A stretch of DNA of 64,000 nucleotides from assembly GCA_024760905.1 (NCBI GenBank), contig CM045731.1, forward strand, positions 15,253,501 through 15,317,500. Direction: 5' to 3'. The position numbers and the translations under genes are program-made. This document shows, in pieces, positions 55,036 to 64,000 of the stretch. The stretch is from Plotosus lineatus (Eukaryota > Chordata > Actinopteri > Siluriformes > Plotosidae). Under the pieces are notes generated by a model. That model worked only from the letters and a program-made list of their open reading frames with translations, ran no database searches and was not told where the DNA came from. The stretch's first letter is position 1, and each line of letters opens with the position of its first letter.

Positions 55036-56150
55036 ACGTCACATGCGCGAATGAGCAGCCGGAAGTAAAATACTATGTATCTATTACATGCACTAAAATA
55101 TGCTTCTTAAACACATTCTATAGACAGTCTTACTCTTTAATACAAGTATTAATGTAGTAAAATCTAGTAATGATTAAGAAAAACTTTTCAATTTTTACTG
55201 TTATATTTATTGATGATAAAATATAAACATTATACAGCATATGTATAAAAACACCTTTCCGAGCATTCTATAAAAAATATACACCACTGTAGTTTTCAAA
55301 AATGCCCACTAGAGGAACGTATTGCATTAGGCATGAGATGACTGAATTCAGGTATTAACTGCATTAAGTCCGAGCAGCTCAGCCACGCTCACCAGCCGAA
55401 GTGAATACAAAAGAGAATTTTAGAGTTAAAGAGCGTTACAAACCAAAGAAGCGGTGATGTTGATGTCAGTTAATCCTCTAGCACAGAGGTGAGCATGCTT
55501 TTGTTTATTGGGAGAAAATGAGAATAGTGAATTTCTGGTGTGTGCTACCCCACACTCCTCAGCCGAAGGGAAGTAAACAGTTAGAGGCACAGCGCCAAAA
55601 TTAAAGTCGCCCGAAACACAGACCATAACAAAAAGGACATAATAGAACATAAAATGTAATGAATTGGATAAACAAAACAAAATGAGAAACATGCTACACC
55701 ACAGTAAATAAAATATAACACACAAACATTTTAAACATTACCTTATGTCATGTACTGGAATAATAATCAAAAATGACTTTAATAGTGGAGTGTTTTACAA
55801 CAGTTCAGATGATTATTCCTCTTCAGCAATGACGTGACTTCAGAGGAAACTGTCGTTTCTTCCGGAGAAAGTCTTATTTCTTCAGAAGAGACATCCAACC
55901 TCATTACCTTTTTCTGGTGCTTAGCAGGCCTTTGAGTGGGATCATAGAACCTAGCTGGTAATTAAAACACAGTAAAAAAAGGCTCATTGCCAACTTGTGC
56001 ACGAATGAGGAAAAAGGGGCGTTACATCACAACCAATCAGCAGGAAGGAGGACAGCCATTGGCTGAATTTGAATCACGTGCGAGTTGCTTGGCAGTCCGC
56101 GAATACTCAAACCATGAGTGCAAAACCGCGACTAGTCAAGGGCCTACTGT
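55034..56150. mobile_element. probable Tigger-like element remnant
   Basis: The right end read backwards is CAGTAGGCCCTTGACTAGTC followed by GCGGTTTTGCACTC, a Tigger-type terminus next to TA. The left terminus is not found and may be lost in the TA run. The interior (55,034-55,980) is A/T-rich with no transposase and no other recognised feature. Confidence 0.45.
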
Positions 56151-56161
56151 ACATATATATA

Positions 56162-56322
56162 CTCGGCGGAGTGCGCCACATTTGTATGATGCACCAAAAC
56201 TTGAGTCCAGAAAGTAGCGCTTTAAGACGATACCCAAAAATGAAAAGAGCTGACGTAATACTGATGAGCATGAGCTACAGGAGCGAGTGCTGCAGTAGAA
56301 GCAAAGAGAAGCCGGAAGCCTA
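56162..56322. repeat. second copy of the gene-fragment cargo (non-coding part)
   Basis: Starts ACTCGGCGGAGTGCGCCACA and ends AAGAGAAGCCGGAAGCCT, matching 59,236-59,373, which lies beside the mindbomb-like fragment. It stops just before the coding part. Confidence 0.7.
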
Positions 56323-56325
56323 CTG

Positions 56326-56349
56326 TACATATATATATATATATATATA

Positions 56350-56407
<58 letters not shown>

Positions 56408-56411
56408 TGTG
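56326..56411. repeat. (AT)n(GT)n microsatellite
   Basis: About 12 AT units, then about 28 GT units with small interruptions. Confidence 0.95.
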
Positions 56412-56452
56412 TGTTTCTGCTTAAATACAACCAAATGTATCATTATACCATA

Positions 56453-56890
56453 AGGTGCTGTGCCAAAGTTTTTGCCTCTTACTGATTTTTTAGTCAGACA
56501 TTTATCACACTTAACTTTTTCAGCTTATCAAACAAATTTAAACATTACACAAAGATGACCCAAGGATTCAAAAAAATGCAATTTTCCTGTTGTGATTTTA
56601 TTTGTTAAGAGAAACATCCTATCCCAACCTACATGAACCTCTGTGAAAAGTAGTGCTGCAAAAGTTGGTTCAACCAGCTATTAGGTTTAGGGGGCAATTA
56701 CTTATTCACACTGGCCCTTTTAGGATCAGATATGTTTCCCCCTTATTAAATGCAATTGGCATAGAAAACTGTATTTTGTGTTTGATCTTTGTATAATATT
56801 TAGGTTTGGTTGATCTGAAATGAATGACATTGACAAACGTGCAAAAAATGTCAGAAATTGGTCAGGGGCAAAAACTTTTGCACAGCACTG
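56453..56890. mobile_element. Tc1/mariner-type MITE
   Basis: 438 bases with terminal repeats AGGTGCTGTGCCAAAGTTTT and, read backwards from the right, CAGTGCTGTGCAAAAGTTTT, each bordered by TA (56,451-56,452; 56,891-56,892). It has no coding capacity. Confidence 0.88.
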
Positions 56891-56904
56891 TAGATAAAAA
56901 GAGC

Positions 56905-57255
56905 CTGGCAGCACAGTGGCGTAGTGGTTAGCATATCCGCCTCACAACGAGAAGATCTTGAGTTTGTTTCTTCGCTCAGGCGTTGCTGTGTGGAGTTTGC
57001 ATGTTCTCCCCGTGCTTGTGTGGGTTCCCCCGGGTACTCCAGTTTCCTCTCACGGCCCAGAAACATGCACAGTAGGTTAATTAGCTGCTCCAAATTGCCC
57101 ATAGGTGTGAGTGTGAGTGTCGGCCCTTTGGTGGCCTGGAGAGCTGTCCAGGGTGTACCCTGTCCTCACCTAGAATCAGCTGAGATGGGTTGCAGCCTCC
57201 CTGAGACCTTAATTAGGACTCGGCGGTTCAGAAAATGAATGAATGAATGAACGAA
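56905..57255 (+). repeat. V-SINE-like SINE, nearly full length
   Basis: tRNA-like head (GCACAGTGGCGTAGTGGTTA, B-box region near GAGTTTGTTTC), conserved middle TGTGTGGAGTTTGCATGTTC and TTTCCTCTCACGGCCCAGAA, and tail CCTTAATTAGGACTCGGCGG plus AATGAATGAATGAATG. It is the best preserved copy of the family in the window. Confidence 0.85.
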
Positions 57256-57287
57256 TAAAAGGAACCCAGTTTTACAAACATCTTTTT

Positions 57288-57520
57288 CTTACACTTCTTC
57301 CAGAGTCCGGTCGCGGGGCAGCAGCAGTCCCTCTCTTCATTCACTTTCTTTAGCTCTTTCAGGGGAACACGGGCGTTTCCAGACCAGCCAAGGGACATCA
57401 TCCATCCTGCGTGTTTTGGGTCGACCCCAGGGTCTCTTCCTACTTGTACCTGCTCGAAACACTACATCAGTGAGACATTCAAAAGGGACTCTAACCAGGC
57501 TCGTCTCTCAAGTTTAACGA
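57288..57520 (-). mobile_element. Rex3: Rex3 LINE 3' fragment, decayed
   Basis: Minus-strand match to the Rex3 C-terminal coding end (TTCCAGAGTCCGGTCGCGGG, GGGTCGACCCCAGGGTCTCT). It is more diverged than the other copies and truncated at both sides. From 57,521 to 57,920 I see nothing. Confidence 0.75.
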
Positions 57521-57919
57521 CAACTAAAAACAAACAAATTATATTTGGTTATTTATTTGTTGTCGTAATCATCCGATAGTGAAATCTGATGGTGAAATTG
57601 CAGTTGGGAGTTATCAAATGTAATGGGTGCTCTGATTGATTTGAGATAACAGTAATGTGTCAAAATCTGACCTTCACTACACGTTTGTAGAAGTATATCA
57701 TGGCATGAGCGAAAGAGACTCGAAAGGACCTAAAAAAAAAAGTCAGATGTTTCTGCTCATCAGGCTGGAAATGATCTCAAAACCATCTCATTCGCCTCAC
57801 AACAAGTGGGTCCTGCAAATGCTCTAAAATGGTACATTCCTTTTTAATAGAATAAAGAGTGTAATTAGTAAAAAAGGGGGAAATTATTTCAGGGTATTCT
57901 TTCTCATACATCTATCGAT

Positions 57920-58135
57920 TATCTGTGCTGCTTATCCGTCAGGATCAGTTAGAATACCAAGTAGATCTAATGTGTATATCTTTGTATAGTGAAGGAAACC
58001 AGCGTATCCAGAGTAAGCCCATGTGAGCGCAGGGAGAACATGAAGTACACAGAAAGAAGAAAGAGAAGATTGAGCCCAAAATATTCTTGGGGTGAAGTGA
58101 CAGTGTTGATCACTGGGCCACTGTGCTGCTTCCTT
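57920..58135 (-). repeat. V-SINE-like element, decayed, minus strand
   Basis: GTGAAGGAAACCAGCGTATC, GAGCGCAGGGAGAACATG and CACTGGGCCACTGTGCTGC are decayed middle and head motifs in reverse. Confidence 0.6.
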
Positions 58136-58552
58136 CATTTCCTTATAAGGTAAAAAACGTTATATTTGAAGACCACCAGAACTGTTCAGGACTCAATATG
58201 ATTGATTTACTCCAGCTGTGCTGGAAATTTTCCAGTCTGGCACGAATGGCACTACATGAACAGACTATGGATGGATGGATGGATGCAGTGAGAGCACTGA
58301 AAAGGATTTACCTGAACCAGAGATTCTCAAAATGCATTCATGAGAAAGTTAATAAATTCTACAGATCCTTCTGTACACATTTAATTGATGAACTAAATCC
58401 AAATATTCAAATAATAATACGTATTGGAGCTACAGCACTGTTTAAGCTAGAGCACACTGCAGAGAAAACACATTACTAATTCCAGGCTGCTCAATTTATT
58501 GAGATTTGAACTAATTAAATTCAAGTGAACAGAGCAAATATATACAAGTCTT
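58136..58552 (+). other. unrecognised stretch with a 118-codon frame (58,123-58,479)
   Basis: The frame has a helical-looking composition (DLLQLCWKFSSLARMALHEQ, ALKRIYLNQRFSKC) but begins inside a SINE, has no recognised domain, no evident splice context and a GGATGGATGGATG run inside. I would not call it a gene without transcript support. Confidence 0.25.
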
Positions 58553-58884
58553 CTCCTTTTGGCTGTTCCCTTTTACTCAGGAGTCGCCACAGTGAATCAT
58601 CACGTGTTTGATTTGGCATCGGTTGTTACGTTGGATGGCCATCCTGACACAACATTTAGCAAGTGGCAGAAACACACTGACGGCCATTCAGCTACTCTTG
58701 TCGAAAGTCAGCAATGGTTCTTTTACATGTCTTTCACCTTAGACAGTGAGAGACATGGTCGGCCTTTGATAACCCACTTCGCTGCACTGGGGGGACAGTG
58801 ACAACCTTGTGGAGAGTGGGACTCAAACCCACAACCTTAGGATCAGCAATCCAGCACCTTTTACCACCAGGTCACCACTGCCAG
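58553..58884 (-). repeat. SINE with RTE-derived tail (type ii)
   Basis: Same modular order as 52,850-53,200: CAGGAGTCGCCACAGTGAAT, TGGATGGCCATCCTGACACA, body, and tRNA-like head CAGCAATCCAGCACCTTTTA. More diverged than the others. Confidence 0.85.
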
Positions 58885-59207
58885 AGCATACAAGTACAGT
58901 TGGCCCCCTTCTTACGAAATTAATCCGTTCCAGAGCCTTTTTCGGAACCTGGAGTTTTCATAAGTAGAGGTGCATTTTACATGTACAACGCGTGATTCGT
59001 TCCAAGGCTCCCAAGACTACCCCATAAACCCTTTAAAAATTATAAAAATACACCAATTTTGTATGAAATATGTGTTAAAAGTAAAATCAAATTATTTATT
59101 AAACCATTTAAACATTTTATTAACATATTTATTAATTAAGCCATTATTAAACATTTTGAATTCATTTTTACATTCATTAAAAAACATTTGTGGCGTGCTC
59201 CAGAGCA

Positions 59208-59248
59208 CCCTCCGCCGAATGTGGGCACCGCCCACACTCGGCGGAGGG
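59208..59248. repeat. GC-rich hairpin: 19-base arms, 3-base loop
   Basis: CCCTCCGCCGAATGTGGGC and GCCCACACTCGGCGGAGGG are reverse complements at 18 of 19 positions around ACC. Outer TGTGGCG / CGCCACA bases extend the inverted repeat beyond a small bulge. Confidence 0.9.
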
Positions 59249-59378
59249 CGCCACATTTGTATGATACACCAAAACTAGAGTCCAGAAGGTAGTGCTTTAA
59301 GACGATACCCAAAAATGAGCATGAGCTACAGGAGTGAGTGCTGCGGTAGAAGCAAAGAGAAGCCGGAAGCCTGGAGAT

Positions 59379-59483
59379 CTAATACAGCAGGATCCGCCTC
59401 TCGATAGCCTTCCGGCAGATGGGGCACTCGCTCCTGCGGTCGCCACACAGCTGGCAAGTGCCATGGCCGTACATGAAGATTAT
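59379..59483 (-). pseudogene. fragment of mindbomb E3 ligase C-terminal RING finger
   Basis: The minus strand reads [20 protein letters not shown] then [14 protein letters not shown] and TAG (59,381-59,379). This is the characteristic end of MIB1-type ubiquitin ligases, which ubiquitinate Notch ligands. The zinc-binding pattern H..C..C...C..C is mostly kept, but a Tyr stands where I expect the Cys before GHGTC. Only about 34 codons are present, with no splice acceptor at the start of homology, no other exons, and flanking transposon sequence. It is therefore a captured or retro-derived gene scrap. The plus-side flank (59,250-59,378) could be its 3'-untranslated region and recurs at 56,162-56,322. 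Confidence 0.75.
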
Positions 59484-59699
59484 GGGCCAACACCGGAGCT
59501 TTTGAGATGGGGCGTGGCCCATCCGGACCTCCGATCTGTCAAGCGGGTAAGTGCACTTTAATACTTGTTTAGTACTCAACATTCACCAGTTTGCTTGAGG
59601 GATTGGAGGTCCGGATGAGCCACGTTTTGCCCATATTCAGTGTAGCGTGCTACATTTATTAAACAGTTATTGAATTAAACAATTAAAAAATGAAAACTA

Positions 59700-59947
59700 G
59701 GGTCACGGGGAGGCTGGTGCCCATCCCAGCCAACTCAGGGAGAGGGCAGAGTACACCCTGGACAGCTCGCCAGGCCATCGCAGGGCGGAAACACGCTGAC
59801 GGCATTGCAGCCTACTCTTGTCGAAAGTCAGCAATGGTTCTTTTACATGCCTCGCACCATAGACAGTGAGAGACATGGCAGGCCTTTGATAACCCAGTTA
59901 GCTGCACTGGGGGGGGGGCAGTGACAACCTTGTGGAGAGTGGGACTA
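59700..59947 (-). repeat. SINE body piece joined to Rex3
   Basis: Minus-strand SINE lacking both its 3' tail (it starts at GTGACCC read backwards) and its tRNA-like head (it stops at GTGGAGAGTGGGAC). It abuts the Rex3 5' end head to head and lies within the same 13-base flanking repeat as Rex3. Confidence 0.85.
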
Positions 59948-60379
59948 CCCCTCCTTGAATCGCCACCTTATCGTGGTGGAGGGGTTTGCGTGATCTAATG
60001 ATCCTAGGAGCTATGTTGTCGGGGGCAAATGCCCCTGGTAGGGTCACCCAAGGCAAACAGGTCCGGGGTGAAGGTCCAGACAAAGTGCGATTCAAAACAA
60101 ACCCCTAAGACACAAGACAACATAGGAATCTGTCTCCCTTGCCCGGACGCGGGTCACCGGGGTTCCCTCCTGGAGCCAGGCCCAGGGGAGGGGCTCGAAG
60201 GCGAGCGCCTGGTGGTCGGGATTATGCCCATGGAGCCTGGCCGGGCCCAGCCCGAAAAGGAGACATGGGTCCGCCCTCCCATGGACCCACCACCCGTGGG
60301 AGGAGTTTTAGGGGTCGGGTGCAGTGTGAGTTGGGTGGCAGCCAAAGGCATGGGTTCTGTCAGACTGATCCTCGGCTAC

Positions 60380-61756
60380 TTACTCTGACCTTCGGGACAT
60401 GGAATGTCACCTCTCTGGCGGGAAAGGAGCCTGATTTGGTGCGTGAGGTGGAGAGCTACCGACTAGATATAGTCGGGCTCACCTCAACGCATAGCTTGGG
60501 CTCTGGAACCATCCATCTCGAAAGAGGCTGGACCTTCTTCTATTCTGGAGTTGCTCATGGGGAGAGGCGGCGAGCCGGTGTGGGTATTCTTGTTGCCCCC
60601 CGTCTCGGTGCCCAAATGTTGGGGTTCTCCCGGTTGACAAAGGGTAGCTTCCCTCCGTCTTCGGGTGGGGGGACGGGTCCTGACTGTTATTTGTGCTTAT
60701 GCACCAAATGACAGTTCAGAGTACCCACCCTTTTTGGAGTCTTTGGGGGGGGTTTTGGAGAACGCTCCCTCGGGAGACTCGCTCGTTGTCTTGGGAGACT
60801 TCAACGCCCATGTGGGCAACGATAGTGTGACCTGGAAGGGTGTGATCGGTAGGTACGGCCTCTCCAGTCTGAATCCGAATGGTGTGTCGTTGTTGGACTT
60901 CTGTGCTCATCATAGTTTGTCTATCACGAACACCATGTTTGAACATAAGGGTGTCCATAAGTGCACTTGGCACCAGGACACCCTAGGTCGCAGTTCGATG
61001 ATTGACTTTGTAGTCGTGTCATCGGACTTGCGACCATATGTTCTGGACACTCGGGTGAAGAGAGGAGCTGAGCTGTCTACCGATGACTACCTGGTGGTGA
61101 GTTGGCTTCGGTGGTGTGGGAGGTTGCCTTCCAGACCTGGCAGGCCCAAGTGTGTAATCAGGGTCTGCTGGGAACGTTTGGCGGAGCCCCCTGTCCGAGA
61201 GGCCTTTTACTCCCACCTCCGGCAGAGCTACAACCACATTCCGGAGGAGGCGGGGGGCATGGAATCCGAATGGGCCATGTTTCGTGCCTCCATTGCTGAG
61301 GCGGCAGCCCATAGCTGTGGCCGTAAGGTCGTCGGTGCTTGTCGTGGCGGTAATCCCCGAACCCGGTGGTGGACACCTGCGGTGAAGGGGGCCGTCCAGC
61401 TGAAGAAGGAGGCCTATCGGATTTTATTAGCCTGTGCGACTCCTGAGGCAGCAAACGGGTACTGGCAGGCCAAACGTGCTGCAGCCGAGGCTGTCGCAGA
61501 TGCAAAATCTCAGGCGTGGGAGGAGTTCGGTGAGGGCCTGGAGAGTGATTATCGGTTGGCCTCAAAAAGGTTCTGGGCCACCATCCGATGCCTCAGGAGG
61601 GGGAAGCAGTTCTTCACAAACACTGTTTACGGTGGAGGTGGGGAGCTGCTTACCTTGACTGGGGATGTTGTTGAGAGGTGGAGGGAATACTTTGAGGACC
61701 TTCTCAATCCCACCAACACGCCTCCGTGGAAGAGGAAGACCCTGGGGTTCGGGTGA
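60380..61756 (+). pseudogene. Rex3 endonuclease and linker, frameshifted
   Basis: The first frame (to 60,711) has LTFGTWNVTSLAGKEPDLV and the start of the nuclease. The second frame (60,665-61,756) has [43 protein letters not shown] and [10 protein letters not shown], which are apurinic-type endonuclease blocks, then a linker with [17 protein letters not shown]. The expected Gln-Glu motif of the first block reads LTSTHS, as is usual in my memory for Rex3. Confidence 0.85.
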
Positions 61757-63296
61757 GGGTCTGCCCATCACTGGAGTGGAGGCCACTGAGGTTGTCAAAA
61801 TGCCCGACGGTGGTCGAGCTCCAGGGTTGGACGAGATCCGCCCAGAATATCTCAGGGCTCTGGATGTTGTAGGACTGTCTTGGTTGACACGTCTCTGCAA
61901 CATCGCGTGGTCATCGGGGGCTGTACCTCTGGATTGGCAAACTGGGGTGGTGGTCCCAATTTTTAAGAAGGGGGACCGGAGGGTGTGTTCCAATTATCGG
62001 GGAATTACACTCCTCAGCCTACCTGGAAAAGTCTATGCAGGGGTACTAGAGAGGAGGATCCGACCGATAGTCGAACCTCGGATTCAGGAGGAACAATGTG
62101 GTTTTCGTCCTGGGCGCAGCACTCTTGACCAACTCTATACGCTCCACAGGATTCTGGAGGGGGCATGGGAGTTTGCCCAATCTGTCCACATGTGCTTTGT
62201 GGATTTGGAGAAGGCTTTCGACTGTGTCCCTCGAAAGATCTTGTGGGGCGTGCTCCGAGAGTACGGCGTTCCGGATCCGTTGCTACGAGCTATTCGGTCG
62301 CTGTATCACCGGAGCCAGAGTTTGGTCCGTATTGGTAACAGCAGGTCGGATTCGTTTCCAGTGGGAGTTGAAGTCCGCCAAGGCTGTCCTTTGTCACTGA
62401 TTCTGTTCATAATTTTTATGGACAGAATTCCTAGGCGCAGTCGAGGCGATGAGGGGTTCTGGTTTGGTGGCCATCGGATATCGTCTCTGCTTTTTGCGGA
62501 TGATGTTGTCCTTTTGGCTTCATCAAGTCGGGCCCTCCAGCTCTCATTGGAGCGATTTGCAGCTGAGTGCGAAGCAGCCGGGATGAAGATCAGTACCTCC
62601 AAGTCCGAGGCCATGGTTCTCAGTCGGACAATGGTGGAATGCACCCTCCGGGTTGGGAATGAGGTCCTGCCCCAAGTGGAGGAGTTTAAGTATCTTGGGG
62701 TCTTGTTTACGAGTGAGGGAAGGATGGAGCGAGAGATCGACAGACAGATCGCTGCAGCCTCTGCTTTTAAGCTGTGCCTGTACCGGTCCGTTGTGGTGAA
62801 AAAGGAGCTGAGCCGCAAGGCGAAGCTCTCAATTTACCAGTCGATCTACGTTCCAACCCTCACCTATGGTCACAAGCTTTGGGTAATGACCGAAAGAACA
62901 AGATCACGGATACAAGCGGCTGAAATGAGCTTTCTTCGCCGGGTGGCGGGGTTCTCCCTTACAGATAGGGTGAGAAGCTCCGCCATCCGGGGAGAGCTCG
63001 GAGTAGATCCGCTGCTCTTCCGCATTGAGAGGGGCCAGTTGAGGTGGCTCGGGCATCTGGTCAGAATGCCCCCCGGACGCCTCCCTGGTGTGGTGTTTCG
63101 GGCATGTCCAACCGGGAAGAGACCCCGGGGTCGACCTAGAACACGCTGGAGGGACTATGTCTCTCGGCTTGTCTGGGACTGCCTCGGTGTCCCCCCGGGA
63201 GAGTTGGAGGAAGTAGCTCGGGAGAGGGATGTCTGGACCTCTTTGCTGAGGTTGCTGCCCCCGCGACTCGACCCTGGATTAAGCGGAAGAAGATGA
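61665..63296 (+). pseudogene. Rex3 reverse transcriptase, long open frame with intact FADD
   Basis: The frame is open for 543 codons, of which real Rex3 sequence starts at about 61,770 (VVKMPDGGRAPGLDEIRPEY). Motifs in order: VVVPIFKKGDRRVCSNYRGI, EEQCGFRPGRSTLDQL, FVDLEKAFDCVPRK, EVRQGCPLSLILF, SSLLFADDVVLLASSS and EFKYLGVLFTS, then the C-terminal RGRPRTRWRDYVSRL. The catalytic aspartates are present. It is separated from the endonuclease by a frameshift, so the element as a whole looks inactive. Confidence 0.88.
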
Positions 63297-63301
63297 TGAT
63301 G

Positions 63302-63440
63302 AAAATGAAAACTAAGCTCCAATGAGCACTCTCAAAAAACTCACGAAACTCACGAACCAACAGCACATCTCTCCTTTACGTGTGACAAACAAGCATTATA
63401 GGTACAGCACTATGAAGATTCAGCTCCCTCCTGGCCTTGA
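63302..63440. mobile_element. family X copy 2, right part
   Basis: TGAGCACTCTCAAAAAACTC to AGCTCCCTCCTGGCC corresponds to 54,655-54,760 of family X copy 1, showing where the element continues after the Rex3/SINE insertion. Confidence 0.75.
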
Positions 63441-64000
63441 GAGAGGCTGGACCTTATTCTATTCTTGAGTTGCTCATGGGGAAAGGTGGTGAGTCGGTGT
63501 GGGCATTCTTGTTGCCCCCTGTCCCGGGGCCCAAATGTTGGGGTTCTCCCAGGTTGACGAATGGGTAGCGTTCCTCCATCTTCAGGTGGGAGGACGGGTC
63601 CTGACTGTTATTTGTGCTTTTGCACCAAATGACAGTTCAGAGTACCCACACTTCTTGGAGTCTTTGGGGGGATGGAGGGCTACTGGAGAACCCTCCCTCG
63701 GGAGACTCACTCGTTGTCTTGGGAGACTCCAATGCCCATGTGGGCAATGATAGTGTGATCGGTAGGTACGGCCTCTCCAGTCTGAACCTGAATGGTGTTT
63801 CGTTGTTGGACTTCTGTGCTCGTCACAGTTTGTCTATCACTAACACCATGTTCGAACACAAATGTGCCCATAAGTGCACTTGGCACCAGGACACCCTAGG
63901 TCGCAGTTCGATAATTGACTTTGTAGTCGTGTCATCGGGCTTGCGGCTGCATGTTCTGGACACTCGGGTGAAGAGAGGAGCTGAGCTGTCTGCCGATCAC
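63441..64000 (+). mobile_element. Rex3: second Rex3 copy, 5'-truncated, runs off the window
   Basis: It begins TTGAGAGAGGCTGGACCTTA, equivalent to 60,518 of the longer copy, and covers the endonuclease region to the window end. It has small indels (for example at 63,670-63,700 and 63,755) and frame changes. It interrupts family X copy 2 just after CTCCTGGCC. Confidence 0.9.

Larger units (their letters stand above)
58897..59699. mobile_element. non-autonomous DNA transposon, family X copy 2, left part
   Basis: The left end is CAGTTGGCCCCCTTCTTACG after TA (58,895-58,896). The first ~260 bases match 54,000-54,235. The middle is different cargo, with a strong hairpin and a gene fragment. The element resumes after the Rex3 insertion at 63,302-63,440, which matches 54,655-54,760. 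The right terminus is not reached because another Rex3 piece interrupts it. Confidence 0.7.
59948..63301 (+). mobile_element. Rex3: Rex3 (RTE clade) LINE, near full length
   Basis: 3,354 bases, starting with a structured 5' region (CCTCCTTGAATCGCCACC ...) and ending AAGCGGAAGAAGATGATGAT. It encodes an endonuclease and reverse transcriptase, but the reading frame is interrupted by frameshifts near 60,690 and 61,750. The flanking repeat AAAATGAAAACTA (59,687-59,699 and 63,302-63,314) encloses Rex3 together with the SINE piece. The stretch at 61,935-61,954 and that at 62,381-62,399 resemble the published Rex3 PCR primer sites from memory. Confidence 0.93.

Noticed and set aside
58123..58479. 118-codon frame as a real gene
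   Set aside because: It starts inside a decayed SINE, contains a tandem GGAT repeat and has no domain or splice support.

Overview
This window is vertebrate nuclear DNA, almost certainly from a teleost fish. The signs are split genes with GT/AG introns, long (CA)n and (TA)n microsatellites, two RTE-clade LINEs (a BovB-like family and Rex3), an I/Nimb-type LINE, Tc1-like, Tigger-like and hAT DNA transposons, tRNA-headed SINEs, and fish-type secreted C-type lectin genes. There are no operons, ribosome binding sites or CRISPR arrays. The species cannot be fixed from sequence alone.

The backbone is a direct tandem segmental duplication. Copy A runs from the left edge (or beyond it) to about 23,715. 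Copy B runs from about 31,990 to about 53,920. Each copy carries, in the same order: a minus-strand gene for a secreted protein with two C-type lectin domains, a promoter/5'-exon module for it that is itself repeated three times, long unassigned stretches, and two copies of another conserved promoter/first-exon-like module (12.4 and 20.0 kb in A; 46.0 and 51.5 kb in B). The lectin gene of copy A is open in all four exons seen here, and its last exon would lie left of the window. The copy B gene has all five exons but carries an in-frame TGA in the second lectin domain. The exon for the first lectin domain is nearly identical between copies (3 differences in 378 bases), while the second-domain exon differs at about 7 percent.

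Comparing the copies acts as an internal empty-site control, so many insertions can be dated as A-only or B-only and their target-site duplications read directly. A-only: SINEs at 2.3, 11.0, 13.2 and 22.6 kb, RTE pieces at 5.0, 6.5, 16.1 and 20.6 kb, Rex3 at 9.4 kb, and a Tc1 inside a Tigger-like element inside a hAT element (13.1-16.0 kb). B-only: two SINEs in a lectin intron, a Tc1 at 40.6 kb, and RTE copies at 42.7, 48.6 and 50.0 kb.

The spacer (23.7-32.0 kb) is a scrapyard: a hAT transposase remnant, a Ty3/Gypsy pol fragment, RTE, a small third fragment of the duplicated unit, Rex3, an I/Nimb LINE with RNase H, a small Tigger-like element, and a 238-bp almost perfect palindrome with hammerhead-like core motifs. 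The right end (53.9-64.0 kb) is also transposon-rich. It holds two copies of an elongated terminal-inverted-repeat family; one contains a fragment of the RING-finger end of a mindbomb (MIB1-type) gene and is interrupted by an apparent single-event chimera of an inverted SINE piece and a near full-length Rex3.

No intact autonomous mobile element is present: every transposase or reverse transcriptase frame is truncated, frameshifted, internally deleted or changed at a catalytic residue. The only host gene family supported here is the C-type lectin pair.
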